Positions 32,769-41,477 of a stretch of DNA of 64,000 nucleotides are shown here, piece after piece. The stretch spans positions 2,736,501 through 2,800,500 of the forward strand of contig NZ_CP063203.1 of NCBI RefSeq assembly GCF_019904255.1, written 5' to 3'. This DNA is from Marixanthomonas sp. SCSIO 43207. GTDB lineage: Bacteria > Bacteroidota > Bacteroidia > Flavobacteriales > Flavobacteriaceae. The notes beneath the pieces are model-generated. The model saw nothing but the letters and a program-made list of their open reading frames with translations, did no database searches and was not told the origin of the DNA. The position numbers were made by a program, and so were the translations under genes. Numbering within the stretch: position 1 is the stretch's first letter; every line of letters starts with the position of its first letter.

Positions 32769-34307
32769 CTAAATGGATTTTAAATATGCTATTACTGCTT
32801 TTCTAATATCTGAAGCTAACTCCGTTTCTTTAGGTTCGTAAATTTTTACAATTCCACTATTTTTTGGTGTTAAAAAGGGAATATCAAGACCTTTTAACAA
32901 AAAGTCACTTACGGCAATGGTATAAGTTTTTTTGTAGTTTATAGGTTTTCCTGCTATTAACCATCCTGAAGAACTTTCTTCAATTTTATACCGTTGTAAA
33001 TAAGCTCCATTGCCACGTTGAGATTTACCATAGTCTAAAACTTCTTTGAGCAAATCGCCTTTCATATCAACTTTAAGCACAGTTCCTCCAAATGGTAAAA
33101 CCCTAAATATATCAACACTTGTCAAATCACCTTGAAGCATGTCATCTACTCTAAATGAACCTCCATTAACAATTGCTGCATCTACATTATAATTGTATGC
33201 AAATGCCATTGCTTCTGTAACGCGATCTCCTAGATTGGTTTGAATGCTTCTATTAGCACTATCTGTACCGTCAAGAGGTGTTTTGGGTCTATAAACTACT
33301 TCATTTGTATTAGGTATCACTTTTGAAAGTTCAGAATCTAAAACTTCATTCCATTTATTTACCACTCGCTCAACATTTGATTGTAATGGTATTTTTTCAT
33401 CTAAGTATAAGATTTTTGAATTTACATATAAAACCTGTGTACGCAAGTTGTAAACCAATGTATGTATGTACATTGAGATGGCATTTGCATCTGCCTTTGC
33501 AATTACCGTATTCCCTTCTCTTTGTAGGTTACTTACGTGCTCGTGACCTCCCATAATTAATGGAATTTCTGGTAATTCTCTGGCAAGCTGAACATCTTGA
33601 TCAATTTCTAAGTGGGTTAACCCTATAACAAAATCTACTTTTGGATATACCAAATCATAAGCTCTCTTAGCTTCTTTGTAAACATTTCCGTAGTGAACGT
33701 ATTCCTTTGGGTTTGAATCTAATGTCACACCTATAAAACCAAACCGCACTTCATTTCCTAGTGAATCTTTTACAAAAAGTGTTTTATATTCTGAAATAGG
33801 TTCATATCCCATTTCTAATTTTGTTTCAAAAGGGCGTTTGGCACCGTCTGGAGTTACGTGCAACACATTTGATGAAACCCAAGGAAAAGTAGATTCGTTA
33901 AGGCGTTGTTGAAGTTCTTCTTCAGTAAGATCAAATTCATGATTACCAAAAGTAACAAGGTCAAACCCTACTGCATTCATTACTTCAACCATTTGCTTAC
34001 CTCGTATGCGTTCACCATCTTTTTTTAGATTTCCTAACAATGATGGATTGAGAAAATCTCCAGCCATAAACAGAAATGTATTGGGATTTCGCTCTTTAAT
34101 GGAGTCTCTCACATATGCTACGCGTGCCATTCCGCCGTATTTACCCCCTTGTAAAGGAGCAATTTCATAGACATCGTTAACTTGTAAAAATTTAACTGTG
34201 ACTATTCCATCCCCGTAAAAGGGTTCTTCGGGTATTGGCTCTAAAAGCGCACAACCGTACAATAGAAAAAAGAATGCAAAAACAGGTAGTAAAAGTATTC
34301 GTTTCAT
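32769..34307 (-). CDS. 5'-nucleotidase-like metallophosphatase lipoprotein
   Basis: 512 residues from the ATG at 34307; the longer frame to 34358 would overlap the upstream gene and hide the lipobox LLYGC. The N-terminal calcineurin-like domain has QVNDVYEI, AGDFLNPS, FGNHEFD and GGHEHV; the C-terminal 5'-nucleotidase domain has NGGSFRVDD and FGGTVLKVD. It probably hydrolyses nucleotides outside the cytoplasm. Oddity: motif I is D-x-Y rather than the usual D-x-H, a variant that I recall from one subgroup. It starts 1 base after the HMG-CoA lyase stop. Confidence 0.88.
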   Translation of the reverse strand: MKRILLLPVFAFFFLLYGCALLEPIPEEPFYGDGIVTVKFLQVNDVYEIAPLQGGKYGGMARVAYVRDSIKERNPNTFLFMAGDFLNPSLLGNLKKDGERIRGKQMVEVMNAVGFDLVTFGNHEFDLTEEELQQRLNESTFPWVSSNVLHVTPDGAKRPFETKLEMGYEPISEYKTLFVKDSLGNEVRFGFIGVTLDSNPKEYVHYGNVYKEAKRAYDLVYPKVDFVIGLTHLEIDQDVQLARELPEIPLIMGGHEHVSNLQREGNTVIAKADANAISMYIHTLVYNLRTQVLYVNSKILYLDEKIPLQSNVERVVNKWNEVLDSELSKVIPNTNEVVYRPKTPLDGTDSANRSIQTNLGDRVTEAMAFAYNYNVDAAIVNGGSFRVDDMLQGDLTSVDIFRVLPFGGTVLKVDMKGDLLKEVLDYGKSQRGNGAYLQRYKIEESSSGWLIAGKPINYKKTYTIAVSDFLLKGLDIPFLTPKNSGIVKIYEPKETELASDIRKAVIAYLKSI

Positions 34308-34308
34308 C

Positions 34309-35172
34309 TTAATGATATTTACTGAATATTTTAGTTGCTTCATTATGGGCACTTTCAAATGCCATAGGATTTACATTACAATCAGCTTTTTCAGTAGTGA
34401 AATAACTTAACATTTTCTCTGTCGGCATATTTCCTGTTAATTCGTCTTTTGCCATAGGACATCCTCCAAAACCCTGTATGGCACCGTCAAACCTATAACA
34501 ACCAGCCTTGTATGCAGCATCTATTTTTTCATGCCACTTGGCGGGGGTTGTATGTAAATGAGCTCCAAACTCTATATGGGGATAATGGGGAATCAAATTT
34601 GAAAACAAATAGTCAATGATATCGGGTGTTGAGGAGCCTACCGTATCACTCAATGATAAGATTTTTACACCCATGGCAGATAACTTTTCTGTCCATTCTG
34701 CAACAATCTCAACATTCCATGGGTCTCCGTAAGGATTACCAAAACCCATTGATAAATAAGCAACTACTTGTTTATCGTTTGCTATAGCCAAATTAAGAAT
34801 TTCTTTCAAAATATCAATGGATTGTGCAATTGTTTTATGCGTATTACGCATTTGAAAGTTTTCTGAAATAGAAAAAGGATAACCTAAGTAGCCTATTTCA
34901 GGGTGTTTGACGGCATCTTCGGCACCTCGAACATTTGCAACAATTGACAGTAATTTACTTTCTGTAGTAGATAAATCTAGTTTTGAAAGCACTTCGGCTG
35001 TATCTTTCATCTGCGGAATTGCCTTTGGAGAAACAAAACTTCCAAAATCTATCGTATCAAAACCACACCGTAACAGCGATTGAATATACTGTACTTTCTT
35101 TTCTGTTGGAATCCAATCTTTTATTCCTTGCATTGCGTCTCGAGGACACTCTATGAGTTTTACTTTTTGCAT
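34309..35172 (-). CDS. Hydroxymethylglutaryl-CoA lyase
   Basis: 287 residues from the ATG at 35172; a TTG nine codons earlier is less likely. A TIM barrel of the HMGL-like group with VKLIECPRDAMQGI, FGSFVSPKAIPQM, the metal-binding HLHTT, and the catalytic loop GGCPMAKDELTGN. It splits HMG-CoA into acetyl-CoA and acetoacetate in leucine breakdown, consistent with the leucine dehydrogenase gene 5 kb away. It lies just before the 5'-nucleotidase-like gene. Confidence 0.93.
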   Translation of the reverse strand: MQKVKLIECPRDAMQGIKDWIPTEKKVQYIQSLLRCGFDTIDFGSFVSPKAIPQMKDTAEVLSKLDLSTTESKLLSIVANVRGAEDAVKHPEIGYLGYPFSISENFQMRNTHKTIAQSIDILKEILNLAIANDKQVVAYLSMGFGNPYGDPWNVEIVAEWTEKLSAMGVKILSLSDTVGSSTPDIIDYLFSNLIPHYPHIEFGAHLHTTPAKWHEKIDAAYKAGCYRFDGAIQGFGGCPMAKDELTGNMPTEKMLSYFTTEKADCNVNPMAFESAHNEATKIFSKYH

Positions 35173-35227
35173 TACCTCAAAGATACTAGATTTTAACAAC
35201 CAATCTTAAGGATTTTTAACTTTCAAA

Positions 35228-35863
35228 TTAAGGCAGTAAAATAAATATGGCAATGCCTACAAAAACAATGATTTGAAGCCATTTTAATACCATCCCTATT
35301 GATTTATATTTTAAAATATATGTTGAAATTTTACCTGCCAAAATCGATATAAAACTAAAAACTAAGAATGAAACTATCATAAACAAAGCGCCCAAAACAT
35401 AAAACTGCAAAACTGTGTTTTCGGTTTCGTTCCAAAGAAAAGCAGGAAAAAAGGCTAAAAAGAAAATCATTACTTTGGGGTTTACCAAATTCATAATAAA
35501 CCCTTGTTTGTAAAGCTGGAGATAACTTTTAGTAGGTGTTTTGGTTTTTTCATCTTCAGAAGAAGTAGGAATTGAAACATTTGCATCACTTTTAAAAACC
35601 ACAAAGGCTAGATAAAGTAAGTAAATAGCACCTAGCACTTTAATTCCATAGAAAATAGTATTTGACGTGGTAATAATTGCTGAAACCCCAAAAGCTAACA
35701 AAGTAGTATGAACAATACATCCACTTATTAAACCTGCTGTGGTAGCGATACCGCTTTTTACACCATTCACTAGCGATTGAGTAAGTACGTAAATATTATC
35801 GGGTCCGGGTGAAAACGCCAAAGCTATAGTTGCTAAAGAAAATGAAAGTAGGTTTTCTAGCAT
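35228..35863 (-). CDS. LysE/RhtB family amino-acid exporter
   Basis: 211 residues, six helices. The family signature FSPGPDNIYVLTQS occurs near residue 17, followed by GIATTAGLISGCIVHT. Exports amino acids or related solutes; the substrate cannot be read from sequence. It follows pyrD by 3 bases on the same strand. Confidence 0.9.
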   Translation of the reverse strand: MLENLLSFSLATIALAFSPGPDNIYVLTQSLVNGVKSGIATTAGLISGCIVHTTLLAFGVSAIITTSNTIFYGIKVLGAIYLLYLAFVVFKSDANVSIPTSSEDEKTKTPTKSYLQLYKQGFIMNLVNPKVMIFFLAFFPAFLWNETENTVLQFYVLGALFMIVSFLVFSFISILAGKISTYILKYKSIGMVLKWLQIIVFVGIAIFILLP

Positions 35864-35866
35864 AAA

Positions 35867-36880
35867 TTAATTTTTCAAAATAGCTTCATTAATTTGCTTA
35901 ATCAATTGAGGACCTTCATAAATAAAACCAGTATAAATTTGTACCAAGCTCGCACCGGCTTCTAGTTTTTCTATAGCATCTTGTGAGGTATGGATTCCCC
36001 CTACTCCAATGATAGGAAATGCTTTATTACTTTTTTCTGAAAGAAATCTAATTACTTCTGTAGCGCGATTTGCTAAAGGTTTACCACTCAAACCTCCCAT
36101 TTCAGATTTATTTTCTGAAATAAGTCCTTCTCTGTTAATGGTAGTATTGGTAGCAATCACTCCGTCTATTTTAGTTTGATCGACAATGGTGATAATATCT
36201 AATAACTGTTCATTAGTTAAATCTGGAGCGATTTTTAATAAAATAGGCTTGCGCTTAGGTTTTAAATCATTTTTCTGCTGTAAGGTTTTTAACAACCTCG
36301 TCAAAGGTTCTTTATCTTGTAAGGCACGTAAATTGGGCGTATTGGGCGAGCTCACATTTACTACAAAGTAATCTACATAATCAAATAAAGCTTCAAAACA
36401 AATAATATAATCCTCAACGGCTTGATCATTTGCTGTAACTTTATTTTTACCAATATTACCGCCTACAAGCACTCCTGTATTACTTTTTAATCGTTCAACC
36501 GCATTTTCTACTCCCCCGTTATTGAACCCCATTCGGTTGATAATTGCACTGTCATTTTGTAACCTAAACAATCGTTTTTTAGGATTTCCAGGTTGTGGTT
36601 TTGGCGTTACAGTGCCTATTTCTATAAAGCCAAATCCGAAGTTTGAAAGCTCTTTATAAAGTTTTGCATCTTTATCAAAACCTGCTGCAAGACCAACAGG
36701 ATTTGGAAATTTTAAACCAAACACCTCACGCTCTAGCTCTTTATTTTCAATTTTATAAAGACTTTTAAATAATCCACCCAAGCCAATGGAGCTTAAAAAA
36801 CGGATTAACTTAAAGGTAAAATGATGTACTTTTTCTGGATCAAACTGAAAAAGAATTGGACGGATAATAGATTTATACAT
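35867..36880 (-). CDS. pyrD: Dihydroorotate dehydrogenase (quinone), class 2
   Basis: 337 residues. The N-terminal amphipathic membrane-association helices (about 1-45), characteristic of class 2, precede the FMN barrel. Motifs are [40 protein letters not shown] and [11 protein letters not shown], which carries the catalytic Ser. Oxidises dihydroorotate to orotate with quinone in pyrimidine synthesis. It appears to be the first gene of the minus-strand run down to 32274. Confidence 0.96.
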   Translation of the reverse strand: MYKSIIRPILFQFDPEKVHHFTFKLIRFLSSIGLGGLFKSLYKIENKELEREVFGLKFPNPVGLAAGFDKDAKLYKELSNFGFGFIEIGTVTPKPQPGNPKKRLFRLQNDSAIINRMGFNNGGVENAVERLKSNTGVLVGGNIGKNKVTANDQAVEDYIICFEALFDYVDYFVVNVSSPNTPNLRALQDKEPLTRLLKTLQQKNDLKPKRKPILLKIAPDLTNEQLLDIITIVDQTKIDGVIATNTTINREGLISENKSEMGGLSGKPLANRATEVIRFLSEKSNKAFPIIGVGGIHTSQDAIEKLEAGASLVQIYTGFIYEGPQLIKQINEAILKN

Positions 36881-37059
36881 AGGCGAAAAGAATCTTCGGC
36901 AAAAATAACAAGAAACTTGGTATTAGTATTTGCAATATGCTTTAATTTGTAAAACAAAATTCCTTATAGTAAAGCTACAAGGAAATTTTACCGGAAAAAT
37001 TGATGATGGTATCATTTCTTGAGAAAAAATACTCTCAAGTATTGAGAAAAAGTAAAATT

Positions 37060-38298
37060 ATGATAGAAAAACAACACCTTATTGATCGCTTTTTTAGTTA
37101 TGTAAAAGTAGATACTGAAAGTGATCCAGAGAGCAACACCACTCCAAGTACAGAAAAACAATGGAACCTAGCCAATGCTTTGGTTGATGAGTTAAAACGT
37201 ATTGGTCTTGAAGATGTAACAATTGACGAAAACGCTTACATAATGGCTACGCTACCTTCAAATGTTGATCACGAAGTTCCTGTGATAGGTTTTATCTCTC
37301 ATTTTGATACAACCCCAGATTTTACAGGAGCCAATGTTAACCCTCAAATAGTTGAAAACTACGACGGAAAAGACATTGTTTTGAATGCTGAAGAAAATAT
37401 TATATTATCTCCAGATGACTTTGATGATTTATTATTATACAAAGGACAAACCATCATCACAACAGATGGAACAACCTTACTAGGAGCAGATGATAAAGCC
37501 GGTATTGCCGAAATAGTTTCAGCTATGGAATATTTGGTAAACAACCCTGAAATTAAACATGGAAAAATACGAGTTGGCTTTACTCCCGATGAAGAGATAG
37601 GTCGCGGAGCTCATAAATTTGACGTTGAAAAATTTGGTGCAGAATGGGCCTACACGATGGATGGAAGTCAAATTGGCGAACTTGAATACGAAAATTTTAA
37701 TGCTGCAGGAGCTGTAGTTACAGTAAAAGGTAAAATTGTTCATCCGGGATACGCAAAAGGTAAAATGATCAACAGCATGTATATTGCTACAGACTATATT
37801 AACTCTCTACCTAGAATGGAAACCCCAGAACATACCGAGAATCGGGAAGGCTTTTTTCATTTATATAGTGTAAATGGCGAGGTAGACAGCACCAAATTAC
37901 AGTACATCATTCGTGATCATGATAAAAATCACTTTGAAGCCAGAAAAGAAATGATGGTCAAGCTTGCAGATGAAATTAATGCACAGCACGAAAAAGAAGT
38001 TGTAACTGTTGAAATTTCAGATCAATATTTTAATATGCGTGAAAAGATTGAACCTATAATGCATATCGTTGATGTTGCTGAAGAAGCTATGAAACAAGCC
38101 AATATAGAACCTCTTATTAAACCTATACGAGGAGGAACAGACGGATCTCAATTAAGTTTTAAAGGATTACCTTGTCCAAATATTTTTGCAGGAGGACATA
38201 ACTTCCACGGGCGTTATGAGTATGTTCCTGTTGAGAGTATGCAAAAGGCTATTGAGGTTATTGTAAATATTACCCAATTGGTTGCAAAGAAAAAGTAA
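37060..38298 (+). CDS. pepT: Peptidase T (tripeptide aminopeptidase)
   Basis: 412 residues from ATG 37060; in-frame starts from 37000 would add a non-conserved leader. M20 zinc peptidase with SHFDTTPDF (zinc His), GADDKAG (bridging Asp), DEEIGRGAH (catalytic Glu pair) and the late [22 protein letters not shown] segment. Removes N-terminal residues from tripeptides in the cytosol. A strong terminator follows at 38321-38354. The 36881-37059 gap shows no other feature. Confidence 0.95.
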   Translation: MIEKQHLIDRFFSYVKVDTESDPESNTTPSTEKQWNLANALVDELKRIGLEDVTIDENAYIMATLPSNVDHEVPVIGFISHFDTTPDFTGANVNPQIVENYDGKDIVLNAEENIILSPDDFDDLLLYKGQTIITTDGTTLLGADDKAGIAEIVSAMEYLVNNPEIKHGKIRVGFTPDEEIGRGAHKFDVEKFGAEWAYTMDGSQIGELEYENFNAAGAVVTVKGKIVHPGYAKGKMINSMYIATDYINSLPRMETPEHTENREGFFHLYSVNGEVDSTKLQYIIRDHDKNHFEARKEMMVKLADEINAQHEKEVVTVEISDQYFNMREKIEPIMHIVDVAEEAMKQANIEPLIKPIRGGTDGSQLSFKGLPCPNIFAGGHNFHGRYEYVPVESMQKAIEVIVNITQLVAKKK

Positions 38299-38320
38299 AC
38301 TAGACACAATCTAGCGTATA

Positions 38321-38354
38321 AAAAAACCGCAACTTAATTAGGTTGCGGTTTTTT
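38321..38354. terminator. Bidirectional terminator between pepT and yajC
   Basis: A 13-bp stem AAAAAACCGCAAC/GTTGCGGTTTTTT (38321-38333 with 38342-38354) with an 8-nt loop, between convergent stop codons. Confidence 0.92.
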
Positions 38355-38374
38355 TAGGTATTAATCTTGATAAA

Positions 38375-38668
38375 CTATTTTTTATCTTTTTTTGCGGGTG
38401 CATTTAACTTTTCACTTAATTCCATAGATAGTGAAGAGCGTTCAAATTTCATTTTGCCGGCACCAGTTTCAATAATACAAGTACCGTCTTCATTTAAGTC
38501 TAAAATTTTACCGTGTAAACCGCTTTTGGTAATTACCTTGTCTCCTTTTTTAATTTCTTGAGCAAATTTCTTTTCTTGTTTTTGCTTTTTCATTTGTGGA
38601 CGTATTAAAAATAAATACATCACAGCAAATAATAAGATTATAGGGAGAAAGCCTTGAATTTGTTCCAT
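38375..38668 (-). CDS. yajC: Preprotein translocase subunit YajC
   Basis: 97 residues. One helix (about 5-22, GFLPIILLFAVMYLFLIRPQMKKQKQ) followed by a small beta domain with IKKGDKVITKSGLHGKI. YajC joins SecDF at the Sec translocon. It is the last gene of the nusB-DUF1573-yajC unit, 30 bases after the DUF1573 gene. Confidence 0.94.
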   Translation of the reverse strand: MEQIQGFLPIILLFAVMYLFLIRPQMKKQKQEKKFAQEIKKGDKVITKSGLHGKILDLNEDGTCIIETGAGKMKFERSSLSMELSEKLNAPAKKDKK

Positions 38669-38698
38669 AAAAATAGTCTATTCTTTAATTAAGATTTC

Positions 38699-39178
38699 TT
38701 AGCTTGTTTTAAGCATATTTGAGTTACCAGTTCCGTCTTTAGGCTGAACGAAAGCTTTAATTTTTAATGTTTCCTTACCTTTTTCAGTATTGGCAACGAT
38801 AGTAATAGTTTTGTTTACTTGATTAGTACCACTACCATCATACTTTACTAAAAGTTGTCCTTCTTCTCCAGGAGCAACCGCTTCTTTTGAGTATTCAGGA
38901 ACAGTACATCCACAGCTACTTGTTGCATTTACAATTACTAATGGTGCATCACCTGTATTTGTAAATTTGAATAAGTGTTCTACTTTTTCTCCTTTTTGTA
39001 TTGTCCCGAAGTCAAACTCAGTTTTTTCAAATGACATTACCGGAAATTTTGCTGCAGTTGCATCACGATCTGCTGCTGCTGCAACATTTTCTTCATTTAC
39101 TTTATCTGAAGCCTTTTCTTTACAAGATGTAAAAGCGAAAGCTGAAAGTACAGCTAGAATTAAAATTGATTTTTTCAT
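38699..39178 (-). CDS. DUF1573 family lipoprotein
   Basis: 159 residues. Lipobox FAFTSC (Cys19), then an immunoglobulin-like DUF1573 domain with FDFGTIQKGEKVEHLFKFTNTGDAPLVI and the conserved SSCGCTVPEYSK. Located in the envelope; the function is unknown. The conserved CGC may bind metal or form a disulfide (inference). It lies between nusB (51-base gap) and yajC. Confidence 0.88.
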   Translation of the reverse strand: MKKSILILAVLSAFAFTSCKEKASDKVNEENVAAAADRDATAAKFPVMSFEKTEFDFGTIQKGEKVEHLFKFTNTGDAPLVIVNATSSCGCTVPEYSKEAVAPGEEGQLLVKYDGSGTNQVNKTITIVANTEKGKETLKIKAFVQPKDGTGNSNMLKTS

Positions 39179-39229
39179 AGGATAAATATTTTATGTTTAA
39201 GCGCCGCTAAAGTACTTAATTTTTTACTT

Positions 39230-40174
39230 TTATTGAAGTCCGCGACCTATTTTATTAAGTTTACCTTGCTTTGTATATTCTTTTACTAGTTTGTCCAAAA
39301 TTCCATTTATAAAGCTACTACTCTTAGGCGTTGAGTATTCTTTTGAAATTTCTAGACATTCATTAATAGTTGCTCTTGCAGGTATTGACGGAAAGTATAA
39401 AAACTCGGCCATTCCTATTTTAAGGATAATCATATCAATATCTGCTATTCTATCTTTGTCCCAATTGGGTGTTTTTCCATCAATTTCGGCGTCAAGCTTT
39501 TCATTATTTAGAATTATCTTCCGAAGTAATATTAAAGCAAATTCACGATCTTCTTCATTTTTATACAACGATGGCATTAATGTCTCGCTTGCATTTTTTT
39601 CTGAAATTTTTGATAGTGTTTTTACAATTGCGGTATTGACCAAAGGAAAATCATCAAGCCACGTTAAACGTTTGTCTTCAAGATAATCATAAAGCTTTTC
39701 ATTGGGCGCAATGACATCTTTGTAAAGCTTTACGACAAAGTCTTTATCTTCTTTGTATGTAGCTTCTTTATCTGAAATATACTTGGTATACCAGTCTTGT
39801 TTTTTTAATTCATTAAAAATTATAGCTACGTATTCACTTTCATTTTCCCAATAATTCAGTTTTTTGTTTTTAAGTGCTTCTTGAAAAGCAGGGTTTGCTT
39901 CAATAAGCTGAATCACTTTGTTATCAACAAACGTTCTGTTAGGATTTTTTTCTTCTGCTGTAGCTAAGTGTTTTTGTTGAGATTTTTGCAAATAGACTTC
40001 GGCGTGGTTTTTTACTTCTACAACCAATTGTAGCATGAGAAGATACAAATCTTGCATTTGGTCTATACTGTAAAGTAAAAACTTTTCTTGTTTGTCTAGG
40101 TCTTGGTGTTCACTTTGAAAGAAAGCGTAAACCGACTGTAAAACTTTGATTCTAATATGTCTTCTTGTGAGCAT
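39230..40174 (-). CDS. nusB: Transcription antitermination factor NusB, long form
   Basis: 314 residues, about twice E. coli NusB. The C-terminal ~130 residues hold the all-helical NusB core (IADIDMIILKIGMAEFLYFPSIPARATINECLEISKEYSTPKSSSFINGILDKL). The first ~175 residues begin LTRRHIRIKVLQSVYAF, the normal NusB start, but include a long lysine-rich insertion. Long NusB is usual in Flavobacteriaceae as I recall. It acts in rRNA antitermination and 30S maturation with NusE. Its promoter -7 element lies at 40233-40240. Confidence 0.92.
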   Translation of the reverse strand: MLTRRHIRIKVLQSVYAFFQSEHQDLDKQEKFLLYSIDQMQDLYLLMLQLVVEVKNHAEVYLQKSQQKHLATAEEKNPNRTFVDNKVIQLIEANPAFQEALKNKKLNYWENESEYVAIIFNELKKQDWYTKYISDKEATYKEDKDFVVKLYKDVIAPNEKLYDYLEDKRLTWLDDFPLVNTAIVKTLSKISEKNASETLMPSLYKNEEDREFALILLRKIILNNEKLDAEIDGKTPNWDKDRIADIDMIILKIGMAEFLYFPSIPARATINECLEISKEYSTPKSSSFINGILDKLVKEYTKQGKLNKIGRGLQ

Positions 40175-40205
40175 ATTTTAAGGTAAAGAACATTTATAAA
40201 TAAAC

Positions 40206-40231
40206 AACGCACAAGTGATTTCTTGTGCGTT
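40206..40231 (-). terminator. Terminator downstream of leucine dehydrogenase
   Basis: A 10-bp stem AACGCACAAG/CTTGTGCGTT (40206-40215 with 40222-40231), followed on the minus strand by a T-rich run. It lies between the leucine dehydrogenase stop and the nusB start. Confidence 0.75.
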
Positions 40232-40232
40232 G

Positions 40233-40240
40233 CAAATATA
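40233..40240 (-). promoter_or_regulatory. -7 promoter element of nusB
   Basis: TATATTTG on the minus strand, a perfect TAnnTTTG, abuts the preceding terminator stem and lies 58 bases before the nusB ATG. No TTG -33 element is visible. Confidence 0.45.
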
Positions 40241-40261
40241 CTATTTTAATATAGTTAAAAA

Positions 40262-41359
40262 CTACATTTTTTCTTTTCTAGCAGCGATTCTAGCGTTTGC
40301 CATATCAAAAGCTGCTTGATGAGTAGTAACATCTTTACTCTCAGCATTTTTTAATATTTCAAGTGTTGTGTTGTATATGTTTTCTGTCTTACGGATGATT
40401 TCTTGACGACCGTAATTTTCTAATTCAGCATAAACATTTATAATTCCACCTGCGTTTATTAAAAAGTCTGGTGCGTAAACGATACCTCTCTCGCGCAATT
40501 GCAAACCGTGCTTTTGCTCTTCGGCTAACTGATTATTTGCAGCACCTGCAATAACTTTTGCTTTTAACTGGTTAATGGTTTGATCATTAACTGTTGCTCC
40601 TAAAGCACAAGGTGCGTAAATATCCATTTCTTCAGCATAAATATTGTCACCTTCATAAATTGTTGCGCTGTATTTATCGCGTACCTCTTCAAGACGTTCT
40701 TGGTTAATATCTGTGATATATACTTTTGCACCTTCATTGGTAAGGTTTTCTACAAGGGCTTCACCTACATTTCCTATTCCTTGAACGTAAACTACTTTGT
40801 CTTCTAGCACATCTGTTCCAAAAGCATATTTTGATGCAGCTTTCATACCCATAAATACACCATATGCTGTAATAGGCGAAGGGTTTCCGGCACCTCCTAA
40901 GGTTTCAGAAATACCTGTTACGTAAGGTGTTACTGAACGTACTAAGTCCATATCTCCGGTGGTCATTCCAATATCTTCAGCAGTGATGTATTTACCGCTT
41001 AAAGAATGTACAAACTCACCAAAACGTTTCATTAATTCTGGAGTTTTTTGCGTTTTTGCATCTCCTATAATTACTGCTTTTCCACCTCCTAAGTTTAGGC
41101 CTGTGATTGCAGATTTAAAAGTCATCCCTCGCGATAAGCGAAGTACATCATTTAAAGCTTCCCATTCGCTTGTATATTGCCACATACGTGTACCTCCTAA
41201 TGCAGGTCCTAAAACCGTATTGTGAATACCAATTATTGCTTTTAATCCTGTATCTTTGTCATTGCAAAAAACGATTTGCTCGTGATTGTCAAAAGACATC
41301 TGCCCAAAAACGGGATCAACTTTTTGAAGTTCTTGTGTGTTTACTACTTCAGTTACCAT
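40262..41359 (-). CDS. Leucine dehydrogenase-type Glu/Leu/Phe/Val dehydrogenase
   Basis: 365 residues. Substrate domain with ALGGTRMW and the catalytic Lys in NLGGGKAVIIGD; NAD-binding Rossmann with VQGIGNVGEALVENL. Oxidatively deaminates branched-chain amino acids to 2-oxo acids. Length matches octameric leucine dehydrogenases rather than glutamate dehydrogenases. It stands alone with its own promoter (41398-41425) and terminator. HMG-CoA lyase at 34309 could act later in the same leucine pathway. Confidence 0.93.
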   Translation of the reverse strand: MVTEVVNTQELQKVDPVFGQMSFDNHEQIVFCNDKDTGLKAIIGIHNTVLGPALGGTRMWQYTSEWEALNDVLRLSRGMTFKSAITGLNLGGGKAVIIGDAKTQKTPELMKRFGEFVHSLSGKYITAEDIGMTTGDMDLVRSVTPYVTGISETLGGAGNPSPITAYGVFMGMKAASKYAFGTDVLEDKVVYVQGIGNVGEALVENLTNEGAKVYITDINQERLEEVRDKYSATIYEGDNIYAEEMDIYAPCALGATVNDQTINQLKAKVIAGAANNQLAEEQKHGLQLRERGIVYAPDFLINAGGIINVYAELENYGRQEIIRKTENIYNTTLEILKNAESKDVTTHQAAFDMANARIAARKEKM

Positions 41360-41397
41360 AAATTTAAGTTTTTAAGTATCCTCTAAAAAGGACGTGC

Positions 41398-41425
41398 AAA
41401 AATAAAGATTTATTGATAATCCAAC
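41398..41425 (-). promoter_or_regulatory. Bacteroidota-type promoter of leucine dehydrogenase
   Basis: On the minus strand, TTG (41423-41425), a 17-nt spacer, and TATTTTTG (41398-41405), a perfect TAnnTTTG; the ATG is 39 bases further on. Confidence 0.6.
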
Positions 41426-41477
41426 AAAGAAATAATCGCTAAAAGAAGAATTTATTAATAAATAGTATTGTCTTTAA

